This document shows, piece after piece, positions 1 to 5,494 of a stretch of DNA of 5,498 nucleotides (positions are counted from its first letter, which is position 1; each line of letters opens with the position of its first letter). The notes under the pieces were generated by a model, which was not told the DNA's origin, did not search any database, and was given only the letters and a program-made list of their open reading frames with translations. Source of the DNA: an uncultured Chitinophagaceae bacterium (GTDB lineage: Bacteria; Bacteroidota; Bacteroidia; Chitinophagales; Chitinophagaceae); assembly GCA_934502905.1 (NCBI GenBank), contig CAKSVK010000206.1, positions 1 through 5,498 on the forward strand. Reading direction: 5' to 3'. The position numbers and the translations under genes were made by a program.

Positions 1-789
1 GACCTGAAAGCGCAGAAAAGCTGGCAGCTTGTAGCGGGTGCAGAATATAACTTCGAGCTGTGGAACAAGCGGCCCAGCCGGCTGACAATTGAAGCATATT
101 ACAAGTCCATGCGCGATGTGAGCGTGTACGATATTGACAATGTGCGTATCCGCTATGCGGGTAACAACAATGCAAAAGCTTATGCAGTGGGACTTGAGTT
201 AAGACTCTTCAGTGAAATTGTAAAAGATGCCGAAAGCTGGGTGAGCCTCGGATTTATGCGCACGATGGAAAAGATAGATGATTTTCATTACTACCGTTAT
301 AAGAATGCAGCGGGGGAATTTATTACTGCGCAGAGCGAAGACCAGGTGGTAGCAGACAGTATGCGCTTTGACAAAGGGTGGATGCGTCGTCCCACAGACC
401 GGCTGGTTACATTCGGCATGTTCTTCCAGGATTACCTTACTACCAATAAAAATTTTAAGGTACACCTGCATACGATCTTCGGCAGTAATATGCCCTATAA
501 TATTCCCGGCAGCATCCGGTACCGGAATGCGTTGGTAATAGAGCCTTATATGAGGGTAGACATCGGGTTCAGCGCGTTATTGCTGAGCAGTGAAAAAATA
601 AGCAGGAGAAGCCATCATCCGTTCAGAGGTCTGAAAGATATCTGGGCAAGCCTGGAGGTATTCAACCTGCTGGACAGGAGCAATACCATCTCTTACATGC
701 TGGTGAAGGATTTTTCCAATACGGTATATACCCTGCCCAACCGGCTTACCCCCCGCCTGCTGAACTTCAAGATCATGGTACGATTTTGA
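1..789 (+). CDS. TonB-dependent outer-membrane receptor, C-terminal part (5' end outside window)
   Basis: The frame is open from base 1 to the TGA at 787-789, giving 262 residues of a protein that begins left of the window. It shows the alternating aromatic/polar pattern of outer-membrane beta-strands (for example LTIEAYYKSM, AVGLELRLF, MRVDIGFSALL) and ends in the strand FKIMVRF. The terminal Phe is the usual signal for insertion by the BAM machinery. The stretch FNLLDRSNTISYMLVKD followed by YTLPNRLTPRLLN is typical of the last strands of Bacteroidota TonB-dependent receptors, which usually also have a carboxypeptidase-like regulatory domain and a plug. Such receptors import iron complexes, vitamins or glycans using TonB energy. 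The substrate cannot be told from this part. No SusD-like partner follows, so a polysaccharide-utilisation (SusC) role is less likely. Family call is confident; substrate is unknown. Confidence 0.9.
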   Translation, partial: DLKAQKSWQLVAGAEYNFELWNKRPSRLTIEAYYKSMRDVSVYDIDNVRIRYAGNNNAKAYAVGLELRLFSEIVKDAESWVSLGFMRTMEKIDDFHYYRYKNAAGEFITAQSEDQVVADSMRFDKGWMRRPTDRLVTFGMFFQDYLTTNKNFKVHLHTIFGSNMPYNIPGSIRYRNALVIEPYMRVDIGFSALLLSSEKISRRSHHPFRGLKDIWASLEVFNLLDRSNTISYMLVKDFSNTVYTLPNRLTPRLLNFKIMVRF

Positions 790-864
790 TCCCTGCATTA
801 GTCACTGGTTTTCTATCTCCTGCAACGGATTTTATAATATACCATGAATCCGTTATCATTTATT

Positions 865-884
865 AACCCGCTGTTACGGGTTTT
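865..884 (+). terminator. Possible weak terminator after the receptor gene
   Basis: AACCCG (865-870) and CGGGTT (877-882) form a perfect 6-bp stem around a 6-nt loop, with four Ts running from the stem's 3' side (881-884). It lies about 75 bases after the receptor stop codon. The stem and T-run are both short, so it may be weak or inactive; the larger hairpin at 1061-1104 could act as backup. Confidence 0.4.
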
Positions 885-1060
885 CACTTATCGATCTTTA
901 CGTACGGTAAATCGAACAAAGTATTCTTGTGATCGAATATTATTTCAAAGCTGGGGAAGAAAGAGCATCTTTACATTGTCAATCGAATATTAGGATAAAG
1001 GATCAAACTGACTGCAAACTTGTTAACCGGGCAAAAGCCCACTCTATCAGAAATTCACAG
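885..1060. other. Intergenic region without a credible gene
   Basis: No reading frame here looks like protein; the only open frames run through the downstream terminator and into antisense of priA. Visible structures are an imperfect hairpin at 892-914 (CGAT-CT-TTAC against GTAAATCG, with a 2-nt bulge), a direct repeat (932-942 and 982-992), and a small GGGC-AAAA-GCCC hairpin at 1029-1040. A TATTCTTG at 922-929 resembles the Bacteroidota -7 element (TAnnTTTG, 5 of 6 fixed bases) but has only a poor -33 partner. Confidence 0.5.
932..992 (+). repeat. Pair of 11-bp direct repeats, 50 bp period
   Basis: ATCGAATATTA occurs at 932-942 and again at 982-992, exactly 50 bases apart start to start. 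A shorter related ATCGAA is at 911-916. The pair could be binding sites for a DNA-binding protein or chance in AT-rich DNA. Confidence 0.4.
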
Positions 1061-1104
1061 CATAAATCACAAAAGGCCACCCCGGTGGCTTTTTGTGATT
1101 TATG
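1061..1104. terminator. Strong bidirectional Rho-independent terminator
   Basis: Two 21-nt arms (1061-1081 and 1084-1104) are inverted copies differing at one position, which becomes a G-U pair in one transcript. The core GGCCACC/GGTGGC is flanked by an A-run on the left (1071-1074) and a T-run on the right (1090-1094), so each strand reads a GC stem followed by Us. It lies 21 bases past the priA stop on the minus strand and also faces read-through from the receptor gene on the plus strand. Convergent gene ends fit a shared terminator. Confidence 0.85.
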
Positions 1105-1125
1105 CCTTTACAGAAGCAAAACACA

Positions 1126-3594
1126 TTATACCGTGTCAACATCTGCAATGATCACCACACTTTTAAAATTTTTCTGCTGATGCATTTCCGCAGTTGTATC
1201 CCGTATTTTTTGTTTACAGTCCCTGATAGTTTTACCATCTTTGGGCAGCTTCAGCAAAATTTCCATCAGGTATTGGTTGCGGATGCGGTTCACAACGGGT
1301 TCAGCCGGACCAACCATATACTTATCAAACCGCGCCGATAATACCGTCGAAAACCAATGTGCCGCTGCCTGCACAATATCCTGCTGGCGATGCCTGAACG
1401 TCAGTAATATGATCCTGGCAAATGGTGGGTAAAAGAAGCGTTTACGGGCTTCCAGCTCAAAAGAAAAAAAAGAGCGGTAATCGTGTTGCTCTACAAAATG
1501 CAGCACGGGGTGTTTGGTATTGGCAACCTGTATCATCACATTTCCTTTCCCGTCCTTCCGCCCTGCCCGCCCGCTTACCTGTTCCATCAACTGGAAAGCC
1601 CTTTCATTCACCCTGAAGTCTGCGAAGTTCAGCACGCTGTCCCCATCCAGTATCCCTACCAGACTTACATTATCAAAATCCAGTCCTTTTACCACCATTT
1701 GTGTGCCGACCAGTATATCCAGCCTTCGCTGCTCAAACTGCTGTATCAACGCATCGTGGGCCTGCTTGCCCTTCACGGAATCCATATCCATCCGTGCAAT
1801 TTTTGCTTTTGGAAAATCTTCCTCCAGCAGCTCCTCTATTCTTTCCGTACCAAAGTTGCGGCGAATGAACTGGTGGTTACCGCATGCCATACACGTATTT
1901 ACCTGCGGGTAAGTGGTTCCACAGTAATGGCAGATCAGCTTATTGGATAGCTTATGGAAGGTGAGGCTTACATCGCATTGCTTGCACTGAGGTATCCAGC
2001 CGCAGGTCTCGCATACCTGGTAAGGAGAATAACCCCGCCGGTTCTGGAACAGGATCACCTGTTTGGATTGATCGAGGGAATGCTGAATGGCTTCTTTCAG
2101 TTGAGGAGACAGGATCACCTTTTGCTTCTCTACCAACGGGAGATGCTTGGTATCTATCACCTGGATGAAGGGCAGCTGTACCCCACCAAACCGTTCATTC
2201 AAATCCACCTTACCATATTTCTCCTGGACGCAGTTGTAATAGGTTTCAATGGAAGGCGTGGCGCTGCCCAATAATACTTTTGCGTTGAGGATGCCCGCAT
2301 AGTAGATAGCGCTGTCCCGCGCATTATAACGGGGGGCAGGATCCTGTTGCTTAAAGGAAGCATCATGCTCTTCATCTGCGATGATCAGCCCGAGGTCGTT
2401 AAAAGGAAGGAACAAAGCAGACCGCGCGCCTAATACCACTTTCAACTCTCCGGATTTTATCTTGTTCCATATCTCTATCCGTTCATTCTGGCTGAACTTA
2501 CTGTGATAGATCCCGATATACCCGCCAAAATGTTTTTGCAGCCTCCGTATGATCTGCGCAGTGAGCGTAATTTCCGGCAGCAGGTATAATACCTGTCTAC
2601 CGGTTCGTATGAACTGCTCAATCAAACGGATATATACCTGTGTTTTACCACTGGCGGTAACACCATGCAGCAGGCAAACAGGCTTTTGCTCCAGTTCCTG
2701 CTGCACCTGCAGCAGGGCATTTTGCTGCGCCTCGCTCAGCTCAAAATCAATTTTGATATCGCGGGCCATATAACGGATACGGTCAACTGCTCTTTTTTCC
2801 GTCACCAGTATGTTTTTATCAACCAGTCCTTTCAGGTGGGCATCAGATGCCCCGGATTTTTTCAGGAGATGGCTTTTCGTAACCTCACCCTCTGTTTTAA
2901 CAAGGTGCAGGTAGCTCAGCAACAGATCCAATTGTTTTGGCGCCCTGCTCATACCGTTCATCAGGTCCGCCAGCTTGTCCTCATCACTATAGGTATTGTG
3001 CAGCAAAACGAATGTTTCCTTTTTTTCTGCATAGGTGTTCTTGAGCGCCTCCCATACAAAACAGAGCTTTTTCTCGATCAGTCTTTTTATTACCGGGTAC
3101 ACATGGGCGGAGTCCAGTAACTGCTGTACCTCCGTTAGCTTCAGCTCTTTCTTTAACAGCAAAGCTTCTGCTACCAGGTATTCATCGTTATCCAGCGGAG
3201 AAAAGTCATCACCATATTCTTCATTGAAAATAAGGATCGTTTCGCTGCTGAGCTTAAAGTGCGCCGGCAGCGCTGCTGCCATCACTTCTCCTTCGCTGCA
3301 CATGTAGTAATTGGCCATCCATTCCCATAAAGCCAGTTGGTGGGAAAAGACAACAGGTTCTGTATCCAGCACGTTTAATATGTATTTGGGCTCAAAAGCA
3401 GCCGGCTTCTGGTGATGTAGCTTTTTTACGATGCCTGCATATTTTTTTGACTTGCCCAGGTTCACCTCTACCCGGCAACCTACGGCTATCCTGTCGAGCA
3501 GGTGGGAAGGCACCTGCCATGTATAATTTTTGGGCAGCGCCAGGGGGATGATGATTTCTGCAAAAACTGCTTTAACTGTCTGAATTTCATTCAT
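1126..3594 (-). CDS. priA: Primosomal protein N' (PriA), replication-restart 3'-5' helicase
   Basis: PriA recognises stalled forks and recombination D-loops in the cytoplasm and starts reloading of the replicative helicase. The 822-residue protein is slightly longer than the E. coli enzyme, as is usual in Bacteroidota. Visible parts are an N-terminal 3'-DNA-binding region (about 1-110), a winged-helix region (about 135-270), and the first helicase lobe with Walker A GVTASGKT (311-318), GARSALF (389-395), Walker B DEEH (407-410) and GSATPS (443-448). The zinc insertion has all eight cysteines (528, 531, 537, 540, 555, 558, 568, 571). The second lobe has GTQMVVKGLDF (630-640) and QVSGRAGR (672-679), followed by a C-terminal domain. 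The ATG at 3594-3592 places the N-terminus where the DNA-binding domain normally begins. A palindrome and a promoter-like element lie just upstream; the bidirectional terminator lies just downstream. No residue needed for ATPase or zinc binding appears lost. Confidence 0.97.
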   Translation of the reverse strand: MNEIQTVKAVFAEIIIPLALPKNYTWQVPSHLLDRIAVGCRVEVNLGKSKKYAGIVKKLHHQKPAAFEPKYILNVLDTEPVVFSHQLALWEWMANYYMCSEGEVMAAALPAHFKLSSETILIFNEEYGDDFSPLDNDEYLVAEALLLKKELKLTEVQQLLDSAHVYPVIKRLIEKKLCFVWEALKNTYAEKKETFVLLHNTYSDEDKLADLMNGMSRAPKQLDLLLSYLHLVKTEGEVTKSHLLKKSGASDAHLKGLVDKNILVTEKRAVDRIRYMARDIKIDFELSEAQQNALLQVQQELEQKPVCLLHGVTASGKTQVYIRLIEQFIRTGRQVLYLLPEITLTAQIIRRLQKHFGGYIGIYHSKFSQNERIEIWNKIKSGELKVVLGARSALFLPFNDLGLIIADEEHDASFKQQDPAPRYNARDSAIYYAGILNAKVLLGSATPSIETYYNCVQEKYGKVDLNERFGGVQLPFIQVIDTKHLPLVEKQKVILSPQLKEAIQHSLDQSKQVILFQNRRGYSPYQVCETCGWIPQCKQCDVSLTFHKLSNKLICHYCGTTYPQVNTCMACGNHQFIRRNFGTERIEELLEEDFPKAKIARMDMDSVKGKQAHDALIQQFEQRRLDILVGTQMVVKGLDFDNVSLVGILDGDSVLNFADFRVNERAFQLMEQVSGRAGRKDGKGNVMIQVANTKHPVLHFVEQHDYRSFFSFELEARKRFFYPPFARIILLTFRHRQQDIVQAAAHWFSTVLSARFDKYMVGPAEPVVNRIRNQYLMEILLKLPKDGKTIRDCKQKIRDTTAEMHQQKNFKSVVIIADVDTV

Positions 3595-3599
3595 GTTGT

Positions 3600-3626
3600 C
3601 TGTCTGATCGGACAGGCATAAAGGTA
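3600..3626 (-). promoter_or_regulatory. Possible priA promoter -7 element with adjacent palindrome
   Basis: On the minus strand, TACCTTTA (3626-3619) matches the Bacteroidota -7 consensus TAnnTTTG at five of six fixed bases. No clear -33 element is seen. Just downstream is the 16-bp near-palindrome CTGTCTGATCGGACAG (3600-3615, centre GATC, one mismatched pair), which would cover the expected transcription start and end 5 bases before the priA ATG. It could be an operator or a 5'-leader hairpin. Inference from position only. Confidence 0.35.
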
Positions 3627-3672
3627 GAGGTTAATTTTCTTATATGGTTTACGCCGGAGGTTGGTCCAGGGT

Positions 3673-4308
3673 TTATTCGTATATCCAGAGAATGACCGGT
3701 TGGGACGCAGCTTCAATAATGACTTTAAGCTCCTGTAAAAATGCAGGGGATACGGTAGGACAGCCATCGCTCTGGCAAAGGGGGAGCGGGTGCACTTCCT
3801 TATCCGGGACACATTCGTGCGCATGAAGCACCACGTACCGTTTAAAGGCATTGTTGTTGGTAGGATCAAGCCCATGCAGCTTGTATGCCAACCCAAACCG
3901 GCCATGATAAGATCCTGCAACGCGGTACCGGCCGAGAGACGTACAGCCGCTGCCGATTATATTACTGTATTTTCTGCCACGCAGCCAGTTTTGATTACAC
4001 CTTCCATGTGTTACCAATCCTGCACTAAGCACAGAATCCTTTTTCATGTCTACCACAAAAAAGCGGTCCCTGCCCGATTCAATGCTCATATCCAGTAAAA
4101 AACCGATCTGCGTATTGTATCTGTTGGCAGCAGCAAACCTTTTCAGGCTATCCGCGATCAGGTCTCTTTTTATACTAACGGAATCCCGGGCATCAATAAC
4201 CGCCGCGCCAGCGGGCCTGTCTCCCTGGAAGCGGGAATAATACCAGCCGCCGATGGCTGTGGCTGTAACCAAAAAGGATAAAAGAAGGTACCAGGTGATC
4301 TTCTTCAT
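3673..4308 (-). CDS. Membrane-anchored murein L,D-transpeptidase, YkuD_2 type
   Basis: The family makes or exchanges peptidoglycan cross-links with a catalytic cysteine outside the cytoplasmic membrane. The 211-residue protein starts with MKK and one hydrophobic segment (about 5-24) that acts as an uncleaved anchor or signal peptide. The domain that follows has the YkuD_2 landmarks: THGRCNQ (100-106), GSGCTSLG (119-126), SYHGRFG (133-139), VVLHAHE (159-165, with candidate catalytic His 162 or 164) and SDGCPTVSP (180-188, with catalytic Cys 183). An in-frame ATG five codons upstream (4323) is possible, but MKK followed by the hydrophobic core is the more typical start. It lies on the same strand as priA, 78 bases upstream; co-transcription is possible but the gap has its own promoter-like element. 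A TTTG (4355-4352) and TTTTTTTG (4328-4321) upstream could be its promoter, but the 23-bp spacing is long and the leader would be very short. The exact substrate is not known from sequence. Confidence 0.88.
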   Translation of the reverse strand: MKKITWYLLLSFLVTATAIGGWYYSRFQGDRPAGAAVIDARDSVSIKRDLIADSLKRFAAANRYNTQIGFLLDMSIESGRDRFFVVDMKKDSVLSAGLVTHGRCNQNWLRGRKYSNIIGSGCTSLGRYRVAGSYHGRFGLAYKLHGLDPTNNNAFKRYVVLHAHECVPDKEVHPLPLCQSDGCPTVSPAFLQELKVIIEAASQPVILWIYE

Positions 4309-4353
4309 GGCAATTAGATACAAAAAAATTGATTTTTCATAAAATAACTGTCA

Positions 4354-4390
4354 AATAAAGGGCGTTCATCTTCTAAAATGCCCTTTTATT
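4354..4390. terminator. Terminator-like hairpin in the divergent region
   Basis: GGGCGTT (4360-4366) pairs with AATGCCC (4377-4383), with one G-U pair and a 10-nt loop. The stem is extended by AATAAA on the left and TTTTATT on the right with one bulged T. On the plus strand it reads as a GC stem followed by TTTTATT; on the minus strand it is followed by CTTTATTT. It lies upstream of the transpeptidase start and upstream of the lipoprotein promoter, so no visible gene ends at it. Confidence 0.5.
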
Positions 4391-4469
4391 CCAGTTTGAC
4401 ATGGTTTTTGCAAAACAAGCTAACGACATAACGGAACGGAAGGTGTATACAACAATTTTACCGATAAAC

Positions 4470-4483
4470 GTTCTTTACAGAAC
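4470..4483. repeat. Short perfect inverted repeat upstream of the lipoprotein promoter
   Basis: GTTCT (4470-4474) and AGAAC (4479-4483) are perfect inverted copies separated by TTAC. It sits about 36 bases upstream of the predicted -33 element of the small lipoprotein gene, a position suited to a regulator binding site. Short enough to be chance. Confidence 0.3.
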
Positions 4484-4518
4484 AAAAGATCAGGTTGGAA
4501 GAATATGAACTTTCGTGT

Positions 4519-4550
4519 ATTGCACTTTAAGTATTCGTTAACTTTCTTTG
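4519..4550 (+). promoter_or_regulatory. Bacteroidota-type promoter for the small lipoprotein gene
   Basis: ATTG (4519-4522) and TTTCTTTG (4543-4550) resemble the -33 TTTG and -7 TAnnTTTG elements of the Bacteroidota primary sigma factor, with 20 bases between them, which is the favoured spacing. The -7 element misses only the A. Transcription would begin near 4556-4558, giving a leader of about 26 bases before the ATG at 4583. This supports that ATG over the upstream in-frame ATG at 4505, which lies before the promoter. Confidence 0.5.
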
Positions 4551-4582
4551 TATTCTATTGTTTACTTTCTAAATGTTCAATA

Positions 4583-4705
4583 ATGGCTAGATTAATTTTT
4601 GGATTACTGCTCATCATTCTTGTTTCCTCCTGTGCCCGGTCCTTAACTCCATATGAAGCAGCAAATGGAGATTTCAGCAAAACAAGATGCCGGAGCGTTC
4701 GATAA
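4583..4705 (+). CDS. Small lipoprotein, 40 residues, function unknown
   Basis: The protein begins MAR followed by a hydrophobic run (residues 4-14) and the lipobox LVSSC, so Cys17 should be lipidated by Lgt after export and the signal peptide cut by the lipoprotein signal peptidase. The mature part is only 24 residues and contains SLTPYEAANGD, one further cysteine (36) and a basic end (RCRSVR). Very small lipoproteins with an SLTPYEAAN-like segment are, as I recall, found in Chitinophaga and relatives, but I know no function for them. No acidic surface-export signal follows Cys17, so a periplasm-facing location is more likely. The start at 4583 is chosen because the hydrophobic core lies at the normal distance and the promoter sits just before it; a longer in-frame start at 4505 would add a second hydrophobic stretch. 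The small size leaves some doubt, but the intact lipobox supports it. Confidence 0.75.
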   Translation: MARLIFGLLLIILVSSCARSLTPYEAANGDFSKTRCRSVR

Positions 4706-4757
4706 CCCCGGCAATACGCTATAAAGGGTAATACTTGCTCTCAGAAAAACTCCCGTT

Positions 4758-4808
4758 GAAAAGTTTAAATAGCTGATTTAAATACCGGCATTTAAACTTT
4801 TCTTTTTT
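4758..4808 (+). terminator. AT-rich hairpin with T-tract between lipoprotein and YcxB-like gene
   Basis: GAAAAGTTTAAAT (4758-4770) and ATTTAAACTTTTC (4790-4802) form a perfect 13-bp stem with a 19-nt loop, followed by six Ts (4803-4808). It begins 52 bases after the lipoprotein stop and ends 16 bases before the next start codon. It fits a Rho-independent terminator of the lipoprotein transcript, although the stem has few GC pairs. The loop contains a further ATTTAAAT (4776-4783) that can pair with either arm, so an attenuator is also possible. Confidence 0.6.
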
Positions 4809-4817
4809 ATCTTCATC

Positions 4818-4831
4818 CCTGCATATGCAGG
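4818..4831. repeat. Perfect 14-bp palindrome over the start codon of the YcxB-like gene
   Basis: CCTGCATATGCAGG is fully self-complementary and centred between 4824 and 4825, so the ATG at 4825-4827 lies in its right half. In RNA it could fold as a 5-bp CCTGC/GCAGG stem with an AUAU loop that takes up the start codon. In DNA it could be an operator. Either role is inference. Confidence 0.55.
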
Positions 4832-5307
4832 TACAAATTGACTACAAAAAGGGACAGGTTTTACAGGCCTTACGCTACCATTTTATCAGTAAGCGGGAGA
4901 TAAAGCTTATGATTATTTTTGTTAATGTATTTGCGTTATTGGCTGCATTTCTGTTTGTCTACAAAAAAGTAACGCCATTGGCATTTTTGATCAGCTCCTT
5001 TGTGTGGCTGATGATCATGCTGGCTTTCTGGTGGTTGCTTCCGGCAATGATTTACAGGAGATCGGCCACCTTCAAGGGTCATTTTGATGTATTGCTGCAG
5101 GAGAATCATTTTTCCATAGGCAACGAACGGGGTAACAAAACCTGGGCCTGGCGGGAGTTCAGCGAGATAATGGAAACACCTAACTTTTTTCACCTGTATT
5201 TCAGTCCCAGGAGCTTTTTCCTGCTGCCCAAAGATGCCTTCCGCAACAGCGATGAAGTGCATGAAGCCCGCACCCTTTTAAAATCAAAAATCCCCGTTAA
5301 AAAATAA
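4825..5307 (+). CDS. YcxB-like family membrane protein
   Basis: This 160-residue protein has a short polar N-terminus with the RYHFISKRE segment (about 17-25), two membrane helices (about 28-46 and 50-73) joined by a short turn, and then a soluble domain. The soluble part carries the pattern W-x-E-F-S-E-I-M-E-T (108-118) followed by FFHLYFSPRSFFLLPKDAF (121-139), which is the signature of the YcxB-like C-terminal domain. Its length and layout match the family. The family is widespread in bacteria, membrane-bound, and without an established function. The ATG at 4825 gives the usual family N-terminus; there is no Shine-Dalgarno sequence, as normal in Bacteroidota, and the start codon is embedded in a palindrome. 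No partner gene is adjacent that would explain its role. A tRNA gene follows. Confidence 0.82.
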   Translation: MQVQIDYKKGQVLQALRYHFISKREIKLMIIFVNVFALLAAFLFVYKKVTPLAFLISSFVWLMIMLAFWWLLPAMIYRRSATFKGHFDVLLQENHFSIGNERGNKTWAWREFSEIMETPNFFHLYFSPRSFFLLPKDAFRNSDEVHEARTLLKSKIPVKK

Positions 5308-5315
5308 AGGCCACA

Positions 5316-5333
5316 ATAATATTTCGATATTAT
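5316..5333. other. AT-only hairpin after the YcxB-like gene
   Basis: ATAATAT (5316-5322) and ATATTAT (5327-5333) form a perfect 7-bp stem around a TTCG loop, 8 bases after the stop codon. It lacks GC pairs and is followed by CCCGG instead of a T-run, so it is not a standard terminator. It may stabilise the mRNA 3' end, or be chance. Confidence 0.35.
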
Positions 5334-5353
5334 CCCGGAATCTGTTATTTTTG
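5322..5353 (+). promoter_or_regulatory. Promoter for tRNA-Phe
   Basis: TATTTTTG (5346-5353) matches the Bacteroidota -7 consensus TAnnTTTG at every fixed base. TTTC (5322-5325) stands 20 bases upstream as a -33 element, one base off TTTG. Transcription would begin near 5360, giving a 5' leader of about 60 bases before the tRNA, to be removed by RNase P. Confidence 0.55.
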
Positions 5354-5373
5354 CTGCCCGTTTGAAACAAATC

Positions 5374-5395
5374 ATTTAATTTTTCAAGATTAAAT
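5374..5395 (+). other. Hairpin in the tRNA-Phe 5' leader
   Basis: ATTTAAT (5374-5380) and ATTAAAT (5389-5395) form a perfect 7-bp stem with an 8-nt loop, between the predicted promoter and the tRNA. It may be a feature of the precursor removed during processing. It is AT-only, so chance is possible. Confidence 0.3.
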
Positions 5396-5421
5396 AATTT
5401 ATTCTTCGGAAACGTACTCCC

Positions 5422-5494
5422 GGTGCGGTAGCTCAGTCGGTAGAGCAAAGGACTGAAAATCCTTGTGTCGGCGGTTCGATCCCGCCCCACACCA
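5422..5494 (+). tRNA. tRNA-Phe (anticodon GAA)
   Basis: A full cloverleaf can be drawn: acceptor GGTGCGG (5422-5428) with CCACACC (5487-5493), D-arm GCTC/GAGC (5431-5446), anticodon stem AAGGA/TCCTT (5448-5464) with loop CTGAAAA and anticodon GAA at 5455-5457, a 5-nt variable loop, and T-arm GGCGG-TTCGATC-CCGCC (5470-5486). The discriminator is A5494. No CCA is encoded (CAGA follows), so the end must be added by the nucleotidyltransferase. The acceptor stem has one C-A mismatch (5426 against 5489); all other stems are fully paired. Confidence 0.95.

Noticed and set aside
929..992. CRISPR-like spacing of the ATCGAATATTA repeat
   Set aside because: Only two short copies, no further repeats at the same period and no cas genes; not an array.
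929..1180. Plus-strand frame of 83 codons starting with GTG
   Set aside because: It runs straight through the strong bidirectional terminator and into the antisense of priA.
1483..1950. Long open frame (155 codons) on the plus strand
   Set aside because: It lies wholly antisense to priA, whose helicase and zinc motifs fix the true strand; the translation has no recognisable protein character.
2665..3120. Open frame of 151 codons on the plus strand
   Set aside because: Antisense to the winged-helix and helicase coding part of priA; composition (runs of Gln and Leu) reflects the complementary codons.
3591..3920. Minus-strand frame of 109 codons between the transpeptidase and priA
   Set aside because: It overlaps the catalytic part of the transpeptidase in another frame and has no membrane, motif or family signal.
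4505..4582. Upstream in-frame extension of the small lipoprotein (26 more residues, hydrophobic, with cysteines)
   Set aside because: The start at 4505 lies before the best promoter, and the extension would put a second hydrophobic stretch before an otherwise normal lipoprotein signal peptide.
4936..5262. Minus-strand frame of 108 codons
   Set aside because: Antisense of the YcxB-like gene, which has a clear membrane and domain pattern on the plus strand.
5284..5490. Minus-strand frame of 68 codons over the tRNA
   Set aside because: The first part (MGRDRTADTR) is a translation of the reverse strand of the tRNA gene, a well-known artefact in protein databases.
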